A DNA stretch of 64,000 bases from an uncultured Bacteroidales bacterium (GTDB lineage Bacteria > Bacteroidota > Bacteroidia > Bacteroidales > Bacteroidaceae): the NCBI GenBank assembly GCA_902779165.1, contig CACZAN010000029.1, forward strand, positions 16,917 to 80,916. The letters are read 5' to 3'. Position numbers and translations under genes: made by a program. How positions within the stretch are numbered: position 1 is the first letter of the stretch; each line of letters begins with the position of its first letter. Shown piece by piece: positions 63,578 through 64,000 of the stretch. A model generated the notes under the pieces. It saw only the letters and a list, made by a program, of their open reading frames with translations, had not been told where the DNA came from and did not search any database.

Positions 63578-64000
63578 ATGCGCGAATACGTTCACCTTCA
63601 CTGCAAAGCCCTTTCCTCTTGGGTCTTCGGAGACCCGAGGCGCTGGCACTTCTTCTCGTTCCTGCTTATGAAAGCGGACGAGAAGGGGCGCGTGGAGGTG
63701 AGCGTTAAAGACTATGCATCGACCTACCATATCAGCTATGATTATCTGCGTAGGACGATGAAAGAGATGACAGAACGAGGCATTATCGCCACTGAAACGC
63801 TATCGAAACGCACACTAATAACTCTCTGTAAATATGAACGTTATCAGACTTCCGACACATTCACGCGCCATTCAGACGCTATTGAGACGCCACTGAAACC
63901 GACCTCTCAAGAAGAGAAAAAAGAGGAAAGAGAAAGAAAATTCCCCCCACACCCCCTTATAAAGAAAGAGAAATCAGAAAAAAGAGAAGAGCTTTCCGCA
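63578..64000 (+). CDS. Winged-helix replication-type protein (5' part, runs off the window)
   Basis: 141 codons open to the window end. MREYVHLHCKALSSWVFGDPRRWHFFSFLLM, then KDYASTYHISYDYLRRTMKEMTERGII is a winged-helix pattern like phage O-type or primosome-loader N-terminal domains. After residue 100 it becomes a charged linker (EEKKEERERK). Downstream part unseen, so function is a suggestion. Confidence 0.65.
   Translation, partial: MREYVHLHCKALSSWVFGDPRRWHFFSFLLMKADEKGRVEVSVKDYASTYHISYDYLRRTMKEMTERGIIATETLSKRTLITLCKYERYQTSDTFTRHSDAIETPLKPTSQEEKKEERERKFPPHPLIKKEKSEKREELSA

Overview
The window looks like a chromosomal segment of a fibre-degrading Bacteroidales bacterium, most probably Prevotella or a close relative (Xylanibacter, Segatella) from rumen or gut. 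Reasons: most transcription units start with a TAnnTTTG(C) -7 box typical of Bacteroidota, and there are no Shine-Dalgarno-rich starts. The enzymes are plant cell-wall enzymes arranged as in Prevotella (GH10 xylanase fused to a CE1 esterase, GH28, GH105, GH106). BspA-like leucine-rich surface proteins, T9SS-like C-terminal tails, and families such as DUF3109 and DUF2693 are also present. This is inference from the sequence; no database was searched.

Layout. 1-5 kb: the start of korA (cut by the window edge) behind sppA on the minus strand, then a secreted xylanase/esterase. 5-12 kb: an AraC regulator divergent from a five-gene drug-type efflux operon (TolC, HlyD adaptor, tandem ABC ATPase, two ABC-2 permeases). 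Its last gene, an aldo/keto reductase, survives only as a 24-codon stub. 12-14.2 kb: an ECF sigma factor and a membrane anti-sigma-like partner, reading toward the stub. 14.2-20.5 kb: the relic of a YqhD-type alcohol dehydrogenase, then a second AraC regulator divergent from an intact YqhD-type dehydrogenase, a flavodoxin/cyclophilin-like lipoprotein, an alpha/beta hydrolase and a CMD-cupin fusion. The two stubs suggest that the sigma/anti-sigma block replaced a reductase/dehydrogenase pair.

21-29.2 kb holds the most unusual block: a three-gene operon encoding a cytoplasmic SIR2-like/TIR protein, a membrane-anchored STAND ATPase with a large extracytoplasmic YD-like and PDZ-like region, and a secreted protein built from the same extracytoplasmic modules. 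I read it as a candidate transmembrane immune or stress-sensing system. At 47.4-50.1 kb a second TIR protein has TIR, one membrane helix and 14 near-identical WD40 repeats (two seven-bladed propellers) whose variation is concentrated in a few columns.

29-46 kb is mostly housekeeping and pectin use: C69 dipeptidase, DUF3109 protein, uracil-DNA glycosylase, mannose-1-phosphate guanylyltransferase, tRNA-Met, nadB, a SpoIIE-type phosphatase/anti-sigma kinase, GH105, a GH28-GH106 fusion, a probable structured small RNA and mutS. 46-52 kb is accessory: 22-bp tandem repeats, AT-rich spacer repeats, two PIN toxin-antitoxin pairs, an orphan antitoxin-like gene, a 185-bp MITE and a duplicated terminator/palindrome/promoter cassette. 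52.2-58.7 kb is a surface-protein operon (LRR protein, InlB-like repeat/cohesin-like/dockerin protein, cohesin-like protein, 64-aa peptide) behind a long structured leader. 58.9-64 kb is a run of mostly unknown plus-strand genes with phage-like members (HNH nuclease, M15 peptidase, DUF2693, a winged-helix replication-type protein cut by the window end).
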